The notes under the pieces: generated by a model
The model's database searches: none
Told to the model about the DNA's origin: nothing
The model's input: the letters and a program-made list of their open reading frames with translations, nothing else
Translations under genes and position numbers: made by a program
Shown: in pieces, positions 1 through 7,072 of the stretch
Layout of the letters: the number at the start of each line of letters is the position of its first letter
How positions within the stretch are numbered: the first letter of the stretch is position 1
Source: Streptomyces prunicolor NBRC 13075
Lineage (GTDB): Bacteria > Actinomycetota > Actinomycetes > Streptomycetales > Streptomycetaceae
Length of the DNA: 64,000 bases
Direction: 5' to 3'
NCBI RefSeq assembly: GCF_000367365.1
Contig: NZ_BARF01000028.1
Span: 62,001 to 126,000, forward strand

Positions 1-751
1 GGAGGTAGGCGCGGGCGGTGGTTCCGGCGAGTGGGCCCTGCCTGTATTCGGCTTCGGACAGGGGCCTTCCCGCACCCATGGCATGAGTGTCGAAGGCGAC
101 GCGTTCGACGTGGACTTCGGTGACGGGGGCGTAGCGGCACAGGCGGGTCGCCAGGGAGAGGGTGGTGTCGATCCGATGGCGCAGGGAGGGTGGAAGCCAT
201 CCTGGGGGACGAGGACGGTTGTCCGAACGGGGCGCCCGGTAGCGGTAGTTGACCGAGCGGCGTCTGTGCCGGTAACCGGCGCGTTGCCGCATGCGCAGGT
301 GGATCTGATCGCCGCGATGCTGGAGTTCGATCGCGATCAGCCCGCGTCTGACAGTGACGTCGGTGCCTCGCTCGTCGGCTTCCCGCTTCTCGTCGGTGAG
401 GACGAGGCCGGTGCCTTTCGAGCCGGGGTCGATGCGTAACTGCACTCCGTCGACTTCCGAGTCGGGGAGCGCGCGGTCCTTCAGCCGGATGGTGAACGGC
501 ACCTGCCGGGCGACCACGGCCCGCCCCTTTCCCAGGAGTTCGCGAGCGCGGGCCGGATGACAGGGCATGAGCGGTCGTCCGTCCCTGGCGAGCACGAAGA
601 CCCTGCTCGCGCCGACTCCGCCCGTGTACGACTGGTGGTGTGCGGGAGCGTCACCGCTCCGGTTCTCTGCCGCCTTCGCCGCCGAGGCGGCGCTCTTGGC
701 GTGACGCCGACGGGCCCTGGTACCGCGCCCGTAGGTCTCCCCTCGACCCAT
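1..751 (-). CDS. iscB: IscB-family RNA-guided nuclease, 5' part only
   Basis: Reading the minus strand from 751 to the window edge gives about 250 uninterrupted residues. They show the N-terminal PLMP motif (about residues 59-62, followed by CHPARARELL), RuvC-I with DPGSKG (Asp about 107), the arginine-rich YRHRRR bridge-like stretch (about 159-164) and RuvC-II with EVHVERVAFD (Glu about 215), followed by the EYRQGPLAG block typical of IscB. IscB proteins are OMEGA nucleases of the IS200/IS605 world and relatives of the Cas9 ancestor. The HNH and RuvC-III parts would lie beyond position 1, so activity cannot be judged. The ATG at 751 gives a low-complexity leader of roughly 48 residues before the conserved VFVLARDG; a later non-ATG start is possible. 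No transposase is seen beside it. Confidence 0.88.
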   Translation of the reverse strand, partial: MGRGETYGRGTRARRRHAKSAASAAKAAENRSGDAPAHHQSYTGGVGASRVFVLARDGRPLMPCHPARARELLGKGRAVVARQVPFTIRLKDRALPDSEVDGVQLRIDPGSKGTGLVLTDEKREADERGTDVTVRRGLIAIELQHRGDQIHLRMRQRAGYRHRRRSVNYRYRAPRSDNRPRPPGWLPPSLRHRIDTTLSLATRLCRYAPVTEVHVERVAFDTHAMGAGRPLSEAEYRQGPLAGTTARAYL

Positions 752-900
752 GTTCCACGCCGGTGCCCCGCGCGGTGGCGGGGAGTCCGTGAGCCGTTTC
801 GTCCCTGCTCCCAGGGGTGTCTGCTCCCACGGATTCCAGAGCAGGCCGCTGAGGAAGCACGGCCTGGTGGGTCTGCTCGCCCACGGGAAACGTAGTCATC
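752..900 (-). ncRNA. Candidate IscB omega-RNA scaffold
   Basis: The stretch immediately upstream of iscB on the same strand carries consecutive perfect stems: 867-884 (GTGGG/CCCAC), 842-866 (CAGGCCG/CGGCCTG) and 803-816 (CCCTG/CAGGG), plus a GC-rich stem near 756-780. In known IscB loci the omega-RNA is encoded just 5' of the ORF, with the guide at its 5' end. By that rule the guide and transposon end would lie at about 890-960. The position and stems are seen; the RNA itself is inferred. Confidence 0.55.
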
Positions 901-1171
901 GGGGTACCTCCCTGATCTCTGCGATCGCGATGACTGGGGCTGGCCACTCTGCGTCCGTCCGCCGCGGCGGCGCGGACTCCGGATCGATGCCCGGGGAGCG
1001 AGTGGCCTCCTTTCCGAAGTGTGCGATCGACGCTAGAGACCGAGATCTGCCCTCGGGGCTTGATCCAACAGAAGTCGCCCATTCGTGCGAACAGATCGAA
1101 TTCGTCGAACGCGTAGCCGATCTTCCTGCTATCCGCGCACAGAGGCCGGTCCGCTCACCTAGCGTTCTGCC
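901..1171. other. Intergenic, probable left flank of the IscB element
   Basis: No convincing gene is seen here. An inverted repeat GTCCGC/GCGGAC lies near 955-976. The region should contain the boundary of the iscB element and the promoter of the acetyltransferase at 1172; neither can be placed exactly. Confidence 0.4.
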
Positions 1172-1636
1172 ATGACAGAACAGCGTGTGGAGCGTGAAGC
1201 GGTGACGGACCTTCGCATCGAACCGGTGAAAGACGAGACCGGGCTGCGGGACTGGCGCCACGTCCACAACCTGATCGTGCCGCCCGCCGCGATGTCTCTC
1301 GACGAGGTGCGGGAGCGGAGTGGGCGTAACCGGCTGGAGAACGCGTACCTGGGGGACGTGCTCGTGGGGTGTTCCACCGTGCGTCCTCCGGAGGACGGCG
1401 TGGTGACCGTCATCGCGCGCGTGCTGCCCGAGTTCCGGCGGCGGGGCTATGGAGACGCCCTCTACGAAAACGGCCTCACGCGCGCGCGTGCGCTCGGTGC
1501 CGGGGCGATCGAGACCGTGGTGCTGGCCGCCAACTCGGATGGTGTGAGGTTCGCGGAGGCGCGGGGTTTTGTGGAGACCGAGCGCTACGTACTGGACGGC
1601 GAGACCGACCTGTGGATCACGTTGCGGCTGGCGTAG
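1172..1636 (+). CDS. GNAT family N-acetyltransferase
   Basis: A 154-residue single-domain GNAT. The acetyl-CoA binding loop appears as VLPEFRRRGYGDALYE (about residues 87-102; R-x-x-G-x-G/A type), followed by the usual helix and the C-terminal NSDGVRFAEARGF segment. The N-terminal 10 residues precede the first conserved strand, so the ATG at 1172 or the GTG a few codons later could be used. The substrate cannot be predicted. The 3' end overlaps the convergent gene at 1617 by 20 nt. Confidence 0.85.
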   Translation: MTEQRVEREAVTDLRIEPVKDETGLRDWRHVHNLIVPPAAMSLDEVRERSGRNRLENAYLGDVLVGCSTVRPPEDGVVTVIARVLPEFRRRGYGDALYENGLTRARALGAGAIETVVLAANSDGVRFAEARGFVETERYVLDGETDLWITLRLA

Positions 1637-2231
1637 GCCAGGGCAGGACCGTCAGCTCGGGCCAGGCCTGCTGCCAGCGGGCCGCCTTCGTTGCGTAGAC
1701 CTCTTGTGGGGCCTGGACCGGGTTCGGGCGCACGACGAGGTTGAAGACGTCGGAGAGGCCGTGCGGGGCGTATACGCGCCAGTCGCCGTCCTCCTTGAGG
1801 CGTACGGCCAGGCAGCAGGTCGTCGCCGCGAAGGAGTCGATCGCGGCCTCTACGGAGTCGTACGGCGGGCACGGGGTGCCGAACTTCTGCTCATACCAGA
1901 GGTGGACACGGGCCTCGTTGCGGATCTCGACCTCGGGCTTGGAGGAGAGGTCGGCGTAGGCCTCGCGGCCAGCGCGGATCATTCTGTCCTCCGCCTCCCA
2001 GGACAGGTCCGTGTCGTCGTAGTAGAAGACGTCGTAGTCCTTGATGGCGTGCGTCGGGGGACGGCCGGTGACCGTGTTCCAGACGGTTTGGAAGAGGCAG
2101 CCCGCGGTGAGGTACCAGTTCGGGAGGTCGAGGGCCGCGGTGCGGTCGAGGATCTCCAGGAGAGTCTCGTTGCGGGACAACGTCGTCCGTAGCGCGGTGA
2201 GTTGTTCGTCGAGTGGGAGGCGGGCGAGCAT
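1617..2231 (-). CDS. Nucleotidyltransferase-family protein (COG3575-like)
   Basis: 204 residues resembling bacterial nucleotidyltransferase-fold proteins of the COG3575/PF06042 type. There is an N-terminal helical segment, then YLTAGCLFQTVWN and the acidic metal-binding stretch KDYDVFYYDDTDLS (about residues 74-87), and a conserved C-terminal region with VVRPNP. The molecular function of the family is not well established. The ATG at 2231 is the first Met before conserved sequence; further upstream the frame runs antisense to the PAS gene. It converges on the GNAT gene with a 20-nt overlap and diverges from the gene at 2334. Confidence 0.8.
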   Translation of the reverse strand: MLARLPLDEQLTALRTTLSRNETLLEILDRTAALDLPNWYLTAGCLFQTVWNTVTGRPPTHAIKDYDVFYYDDTDLSWEAEDRMIRAGREAYADLSSKPEVEIRNEARVHLWYEQKFGTPCPPYDSVEAAIDSFAATTCCLAVRLKEDGDWRVYAPHGLSDVFNLVVRPNPVQAPQEVYATKAARWQQAWPELTVLPWPTPAAT

Positions 2232-2333
2232 CGGTCGAGTGTGCCGGGGCTCGGGGCGGCGTCGTACAACGATTCCTTCAATCTTGCGGGAACTCAGTGT
2301 GTGCTGCGTCACGTTCGAGTTGAATGAGGGGGA

Positions 2334-3800
2334 GTGAGTGAACCGACGCGTCGTGTCCGCGGACGCAGCCTGCAGGGGGTCCAGGTGAGTGCTTCCCGGC
2401 GTAGTGGGACCACCGACGAATTGGGTCCCGACGAGCCCGAGCGGGACGGTGGGCCCGAAGGGGTCGGCGGATCCGATCTGTTGGCCGCGTTGCTGGACGG
2501 GATGGACGCGGCGCTGTGCGCCTTCGGCGCGGACGGGGTGCTGACGCACTGGAACCGCGAGGCGGAGCGCATCCTCGGTTGGACCGCGGCCGAGGCCGTG
2601 GGGCGGCAGGGGCTGGCCGGGTGGGCCGTACGGAGTGCGGACGCCGAGGAGGTCGAGGGGCGGCTCATGTCCGCCATGCAGGCCCCTGGGCGGCAGGTCA
2701 ATGAGTTCGCCCTTCTTACGAAGGATGGCGGGCGGGTGCTCGTACGGACGCAGTCCGCCGCCGTGCGCGGGCCCGACGGGAAGCCCGCCGGGGTCTACTG
2801 CGCCTTCAGCGAGGTGCATGCCCAGATCGACCTTGAGAGGTCGATTGCCCTCAGTGAGGCCCTCTTTGAGGATGCGTCGTGGGGTGTTGTGCTTGTTGAT
2901 GCCGATCTGCGGCCCGCCGTCGTCAATTCCCATGCCGCTCGCGCGCTCGGCACCGGGCGCACCTCCGTGCTCGGGCGGCCCCTCGGGGAGCTGCTCGCTC
3001 AAGGGGTCGAGGAGTTGGAGGCCGCGCTCACGCACGTGCTCGCCGAGGGCGCGCCGCCCGCGCCCGCCGAGATCTGGGTGAGCGTACGGACGCCGGAGGG
3101 TAATCTGCGGCGCTGCTGGCGCAGCGGCTTCCTGCGGCTGGCCTCGCCGCTCACCGAGGAGCCGGTGCCGCTCGGCGTCGGCTGGCTCTTCCAGGACGTC
3201 ACCGAGGCCAAGCAGCTCGAACAGGAGGCCTCGCTGCTGCGCTTCCGCGCCCAGCAACTGCACCGCGCCGCCCGCGCCGCCGCCGAGTGCGAGAACCCGC
3301 GCGACGCGGCGACCGTCCACCTCGACTTCGCCCTCGCCGGCTTCGCCGACCACGCGCTCGTCGACCGGGTCGCGGGCGGATCGTTGAACGATGCTGACGG
3401 GGTGCGCGCTACGGCCGTACGCCTCATCCGGGTCGCCGCCACGCCCACGGGAGCCCCCGGCCCCAGCCTCCTCACCGGCGCGGCCGGGCTGCCCGTGCGC
3501 TACGGAGAGGGGCATCCCGCCCTGCAGTGCGTCGAACGCGTCGGCTCCGTGCGGGCCAGCATCGGCACGGTCCCGCCGGAACAGGCCCGTGAGTGGGCCC
3601 GCGCCCGGCAGTGGCCCCTGGACGCCGTGCACGCCCTGTGCGCGGTGCTGCGCAGCCGGGGCCGGACGCTGGGCGTCGTGACGTTCCTACGGGGCGCCGG
3701 GCGCAGCCAGTTCGAACGGTCCGACTCGATCTACGCCGAGGACGTGGCCGTACGGATCGCGGCCGCGCTGGATCTGGCGGAAGCGGCGGGCGGGAAGTGA
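2334..3800 (+). CDS. PAS/GAF-domain signalling protein
   Basis: 488 residues starting at GTG 2334 behind a GAGGGGGA ribosome-binding site. Residues about 50-160 form a PAS domain (LTHWNREAERILGWTAAE). A second PAS-like domain follows at about 165-295, and the C-terminal 180 residues look like a GAF fold (LRSRGRTLGVVTFLRG, then DLAEAA). No histidine kinase, PP2C phosphatase or GGDEF output domain is present, so it is probably a sensor or adaptor acting on a partner protein. In Streptomyces such proteins often belong to SpoIIE/RsbU-type networks, but here the effector domain is missing. Cytoplasmic, with no membrane segment. Confidence 0.82.
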   Translation: MSEPTRRVRGRSLQGVQVSASRRSGTTDELGPDEPERDGGPEGVGGSDLLAALLDGMDAALCAFGADGVLTHWNREAERILGWTAAEAVGRQGLAGWAVRSADAEEVEGRLMSAMQAPGRQVNEFALLTKDGGRVLVRTQSAAVRGPDGKPAGVYCAFSEVHAQIDLERSIALSEALFEDASWGVVLVDADLRPAVVNSHAARALGTGRTSVLGRPLGELLAQGVEELEAALTHVLAEGAPPAPAEIWVSVRTPEGNLRRCWRSGFLRLASPLTEEPVPLGVGWLFQDVTEAKQLEQEASLLRFRAQQLHRAARAAAECENPRDAATVHLDFALAGFADHALVDRVAGGSLNDADGVRATAVRLIRVAATPTGAPGPSLLTGAAGLPVRYGEGHPALQCVERVGSVRASIGTVPPEQAREWARARQWPLDAVHALCAVLRSRGRTLGVVTFLRGAGRSQFERSDSIYAEDVAVRIAAALDLAEAAGGK

Positions 3801-3819
3801 GCCACTACTGGGCAGCCGC

Positions 3820-4575
3820 TCAGTACTGGTAGAAGATCCGGTCCCGGTACTCCTCGAAGACCCGGCCGTTCCAGTCGTGGCCGCCGTCCACGTTCCCGGA
3901 GCGCAGCAACGGGGGCTCGATGCCGCGGTCGGCCAGGGTCGCCGCCGCCGTCGCCATGACCGCCTGGAGGAGGGCCGAGGTGACGACCGTGGAGGCGGGG
4001 GCGAAGGGGGCCGGGATGGTGTCGAGGGTGAGTTCCGCGTCGCCGATCGCGATCTTCGAGTCGAGGACGACATCGCAGTGGTCCTTGAGGTACGTCCCGG
4101 AGGTGTGCCGCGACGTCGTCTCCGAGGCGTACGCCACCGACGTCACGCCGATGACCCGGACGCCGAGGGAGCGGGCCTTCATCGCCATCTCCACGGGGAG
4201 CGCGTTGCGCCCGGACAGCGAGATGATCACCAGGGCGTCGCCGGAGCGCAGCGGTGACGTCTCCAGGACGACGCTCGCGAGGCCGTCGACGCGCTCCAGG
4301 GCGGAGCCCAGCGTGGCCGGCATGACGTCGACGCCGACGACTCCGGGGACGGTGAGCAGGTTCATCAGGGCGAGTCCGCCCGCGCGGTAGACGACGTCCT
4401 GGGCGGCGAGGGAGGAGTGCCCGGCACCGAAGGCGAACAGGCGCCCGCCGTCGGCCACGGTGTCCGCGAGGAGCGCGCCGGCCGCCTGGACGGGCTCGGC
4501 CTCTTCGTCGCGGACCCGCTGGAGCAGGGTGATCGCGGCGTCGAAGAACTGGCCTGCCGGCGTACGGTCGCTCAT
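3820..4575 (-). CDS. SIS-domain sugar-phosphate isomerase-like protein
   Basis: 251 residues with a phosphosugar-binding SIS fold: FAFGAGHSSLAAQDVVYRAGG (about residues 47-67) and the loop ALVIISLSGRNALPVEMA (about 108-127), where Ser residues bind the sugar phosphate. Family members isomerise or bind aldose/ketose phosphates such as those from amino sugars. A DasR-type palindrome lies 42 nt upstream (4617-4628), which fits a role in N-acetylglucosamine metabolism. Divergent from dmdR1, as in S. coelicolor. The ATG at 4575 gives the full conserved N-terminus. Confidence 0.85.
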   Translation of the reverse strand: MSDRTPAGQFFDAAITLLQRVRDEEAEPVQAAGALLADTVADGGRLFAFGAGHSSLAAQDVVYRAGGLALMNLLTVPGVVGVDVMPATLGSALERVDGLASVVLETSPLRSGDALVIISLSGRNALPVEMAMKARSLGVRVIGVTSVAYASETTSRHTSGTYLKDHCDVVLDSKIAIGDAELTLDTIPAPFAPASTVVTSALLQAVMATAAATLADRGIEPPLLRSGNVDGGHDWNGRVFEEYRDRIFYQY

Positions 4576-4616
4576 GCGGAAGTCCCCTCGGTGAGTGTGT
4601 GTCGCGGATCACCGTG

Positions 4617-4628
4617 CGGTCTGGACCA
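4617..4628. promoter_or_regulatory. DasR-like operator (dre-type)
   Basis: CGGTCTGGACCA is an imperfect palindrome differing at two positions from the core TGGTCTAGACCA of the DasR-responsive element. It sits between the SIS gene and dmdR1, close to the SIS start. Known biology: DasR represses amino-sugar uptake and metabolism genes in Streptomyces. Binding here is inferred. Confidence 0.5.
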
Positions 4629-4813
4629 AGGGGATGTCAATACGGCGACAGCACGTTGGACAGCCCGTTGGGAGAGGCGCTGAGAGCGGCTGTAACCGGC
4701 TGGTTTCAGCGGCGCGGCACGGTTGTCAGTGGTATGCGTCAGAATTGAGTCCAGGGCCAGCGCACGCGCCGCGGAGCTGTCGAGCTTCGGGCAGAGGTAA
4801 TCGAGGGGCACGT

Positions 4814-5506
4814 ATGTCCGGACTGATCGACACCACGGAGATGTATCTCCGCACCATCCTCGAGCTGGAGGAGGAAGGTGTGGTCCCCATGCGCGCCCGC
4901 ATCGCCGAGCGGCTCGACCAGAGCGGGCCCACGGTGAGCCAGACGGTGGCACGCATGGAGCGCGACGGCCTGGTGGCCGTGGCGAGCGACCGCCACCTGG
5001 AGCTGACCGACGAGGGCCGCAGGCTCGCCACGCGCGTGATGCGCAAGCACCGGCTCGCCGAGTGTCTGCTCGTCGACGTGATCGGCCTGGAGTGGGAGCA
5101 GGTGCACGCCGAGGCCTGCCGCTGGGAGCACGTGATGAGCGAGGCCGTGGAGCGCCGCGTCCTGGAGCTGCTGCGCCACCCCACGGAGTCGCCGTACGGC
5201 AATCCGATCCCCGGCCTCGAGGAGCTGGGCGAGAAGGACGGGGCCGACCCGTTCCTCGACGAGGGCATGGTGTCGCTGGCCGACCTCGACCCGGGTGTCG
5301 ACGGCAAGACCGTCGTCGTACGGCGGATCGGCGAGCCCATCCAGACGGACGCGCAGTTGATGTACACGCTGCGCCGCGCGGGCGTGCAGCCCGGCTCGGT
5401 GGTGAGCGTGACGGAGTCCGCGGGCGGGGTGCTCGTGGGCAGCGGCGGTGAGGCGGCCGAGCTGGAGTCGGAGATCGCCTCGCATGTGTTCGTCGCCAAG
5501 CGCTGA
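4814..5506 (+). CDS. dmdR1: Iron-dependent DtxR-family repressor DmdR1
   Basis: 230 residues matching the S. coelicolor DmdR1/DesR protein: winged helix-turn-helix (MSGLIDTTEMYLRTILELEE, recognition segment QSGPTVSQTVARMERDG), a dimerisation/metal-binding domain with the HAEACRWEHVMS helix (Cys, Glu, His ligands), and a C-terminal SH3-like domain from about residue 150. With Fe(II) bound it represses siderophore synthesis and uptake genes. ATG at 4814 follows GAGGGGC. Divergent from the SIS gene. A long antisense open frame covers this gene; S. coelicolor has a described antiparallel gene, adm, at the same place. Confidence 0.95.
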   Translation: MSGLIDTTEMYLRTILELEEEGVVPMRARIAERLDQSGPTVSQTVARMERDGLVAVASDRHLELTDEGRRLATRVMRKHRLAECLLVDVIGLEWEQVHAEACRWEHVMSEAVERRVLELLRHPTESPYGNPIPGLEELGEKDGADPFLDEGMVSLADLDPGVDGKTVVVRRIGEPIQTDAQLMYTLRRAGVQPGSVVSVTESAGGVLVGSGGEAAELESEIASHVFVAKR

Positions 5507-5724
5507 GCCGAGGGTCGGGGAGCGGGCCGCGCGCTGAGCTGCGGGTCGTTCAACTCGTGTGGCGCGAGGGGTAGTTGTGGCGTTCCGGCGGGGCCGTCGG
5601 CGAACTCGGCGAATCCGAGATTCTGTGCGCTGAATCGCAGCGCTCGGGCGCTGCGCGTGCCAGGCTGTCGCGTAAGGCATATGACCGTGAGGGGGACGGG
5701 AGGATGTGCCGTAGACGTGGAGAG

Positions 5725-5752
5725 GGCCCCGGCGCCGTGTGGCGCCGGGGCC
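5725..5752 (+). terminator. GC-rich hairpin terminator downstream of dmdR1
   Basis: A perfect 12-bp stem GGCCCCGGCGCC with loop GTGT and the exact complement. No U-tract follows, as is usual in Streptomyces. Located about 220 nt after dmdR1. Confidence 0.75.
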
Positions 5753-5918
5753 TGTCCTCCCCTGTGCTGACCCGGAGCCCCGAGCTCTCAAGGTCATCCC
5801 CTTCGGACCGGTTTCCCCGAGCGGTCCGCCTCCCGCTGAAGGTCTCCCCTCGGCAGCGGCGATCATTCCCTGAGCCGGGTCACTCGAACGAGGGGTGTTC
5901 CGGCCGGAAACAGCGTTT

Positions 5919-5934
5919 TCGAATCTGTATTCGA
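5919..5934. promoter_or_regulatory. SOS-box-like palindrome
   Basis: TCGAATCTGTATTCGA is a 6-4-6 palindrome differing by one base per arm from the actinobacterial LexA box TCGAAC-N4-GTTCGA. It lies 170 nt upstream of the alpha/beta hydrolase. LexA binding is inferred. Confidence 0.35.
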
Positions 5935-5937
5935 TAA

Positions 5938-5961
5938 CCTGTGGGTGATGAAACCCACGGG
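5938..5961 (+). promoter_or_regulatory. Stem-loop in the leader of the hydrolase gene
   Basis: CCTGTGGGT and ACCCACGGG pair over 9 bp (one G-U) around the loop GATGAA. It lies about 140 nt before the start codon and could be an RNA leader element or a protein site. Function unknown. Confidence 0.4.
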
Positions 5962-6103
5962 GTTCGAGCTGTAGGAAGAGACGAGCGAGAGAAGAGACGA
6001 CAGCAGGAAGACACGGCACAGGCGGCAGAGCGTGGTTCACAGGACCGGTGGGCTCGAAGCGGGAGCGAGCGGTCCGTGCGGAGCTAGGGGGGTGCCAGGA
6101 CCA

Positions 6104-6961
6104 ATGGCGCGGCGCATCGACGTGACCGGAGCAGGCGGCGTACGCCTGGCCGCATGGGAGTTCGCGGACCCGCCCAAGGCGGGGGAGATCGAGCGGGCAC
6201 CCGGAGTTCTCTTACTGCACGGCCTCATGGGCCGTGCCTCGCACTGGGCGTCCACCGCCCGCTGGCTCTCCGAAAGGCACCGGGCCGTCGCACTCGACCA
6301 GCGCGGCCACGGCCAGAGCGACAAGCCGCCGCAGGCGGCCTTCACCCGCGAGGCCTACGTCGAGGACGCGGAGGCCGCGCTGGAGCAGCTGGGGCTCGCT
6401 CCGGTCGTCCTCATCGGGCACGCGATGGGAGCGCTCACCGCGTGGCAGCTCGCGGCGAAACGGCCCGATCTGGTGCGGGGGTTGATCATCTGTGACATGC
6501 GGGCGTCCGCGCTGGGCGCGGCCTCGCAGCGGGAGTGGGCGGACTGGTTCCAGTCGTGGCCCGTTCCCTTCGCCACGCTCGCGGATGTCCGTAAGTGGTT
6601 CGGCGAGGACGATCCGTGGGTGGAGCGGCCGAATCCGTCCCGGGGGGAGTTCTACGCCGAGGTCATGCATGAGTCTCCCGACGGGTGGCGGCCGGTGTTC
6701 GAGCCGGAGCAGATGTTGAAGTCGCGGGAGACGTGGGTGTACGACGCGCACTGGGAGGAGCTGGCTCAGGTGCAGTGTCCTGCGCTGGTTGTTCGCGGGC
6801 TTGACGGTGAGTTGGGGCGGGCTGAGGCGCAGGAGATGGTGCGGGTGCTGCCTCGCGGGGAGTATGCGGAGGTGGCTGATGCCGGGCATCTTGTGCACTA
6901 TGACCAGCCGTCGGCCTGGCGGGCGGCTATCGAGCCGTTTCTTGATGGGGTGCTGGTGTGA
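6104..6961 (+). CDS. Alpha/beta hydrolase-fold protein lacking the nucleophile Ser
   Basis: 285 residues of alpha/beta hydrolase fold: oxyanion motif LLLHGLMG (about 32-39), AVALDQRGHGQSD (about 63-75), the nucleophile elbow region VVLIGHAMGALTAW (about 102-115) and the C-terminal acid/base segments VVRGLDGELG and DAGHLVHYD. The elbow reads G-H-Ala-M-G instead of the usual G-H-Ser-M-G, so the catalytic serine is missing while the His and probable Asp remain. This suggests a non-hydrolytic or pseudo-enzyme role. ATG at 6104 follows AGGA; a GTG at about 6092 behind AGGGGG is an alternative. Preceded by a long structured leader. Confidence 0.82.
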   Translation: MARRIDVTGAGGVRLAAWEFADPPKAGEIERAPGVLLLHGLMGRASHWASTARWLSERHRAVALDQRGHGQSDKPPQAAFTREAYVEDAEAALEQLGLAPVVLIGHAMGALTAWQLAAKRPDLVRGLIICDMRASALGAASQREWADWFQSWPVPFATLADVRKWFGEDDPWVERPNPSRGEFYAEVMHESPDGWRPVFEPEQMLKSRETWVYDAHWEELAQVQCPALVVRGLDGELGRAEAQEMVRVLPRGEYAEVADAGHLVHYDQPSAWRAAIEPFLDGVLV

Positions 6962-7013
6962 GATCGCTTAGTGGGGTGGGGGGTGCGGTTGTTCGGCGAG
7001 TGCGCGTCCGCTG

Positions 7014-7042
7014 TGGCTGGTCGCGCAGTTCCCCGCGCCCCT
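7014..7042 (+). repeat. Dispersed Streptomyces repeat, copy 1
   Basis: A copy of the dispersed element with core GTCGCGCAGTTCCCC, ending in CGCGCCCCT. It lies in the gap between the convergent hydrolase and ABC permease genes. Confidence 0.85.
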
Positions 7043-7072
7043 AAAGGAATACCGCTCCCGTCCGCTGAAAAG

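Larger units (their letters stand above)
5507..6103. other. Structured intergenic region between dmdR1 and the hydrolase
   Basis: Nearly 600 nt without a convincing gene. It holds a strong terminator hairpin (5725-5752), several GC-rich inverted repeats such as GGACCG/CGGTCC near 5794-5816, an SOS-box-like palindrome (5919-5934) and a 9-bp stem-loop (5938-5961). The last two probably belong to the promoter and leader of the gene at 6104. A small RNA is possible but not demonstrated. Confidence 0.5.

Noticed and set aside
1617..3632. 671-codon minus-strand open frame spanning the PAS gene
   Set aside because: Only the segment from 2231 downward has protein-like features; the rest is a high-GC antisense frame of the PAS gene.
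3687..4073. Ser/Arg-rich minus-strand frame overlapping the SIS gene end
   Set aside because: It is a shifted frame of the SIS gene with no independent features.
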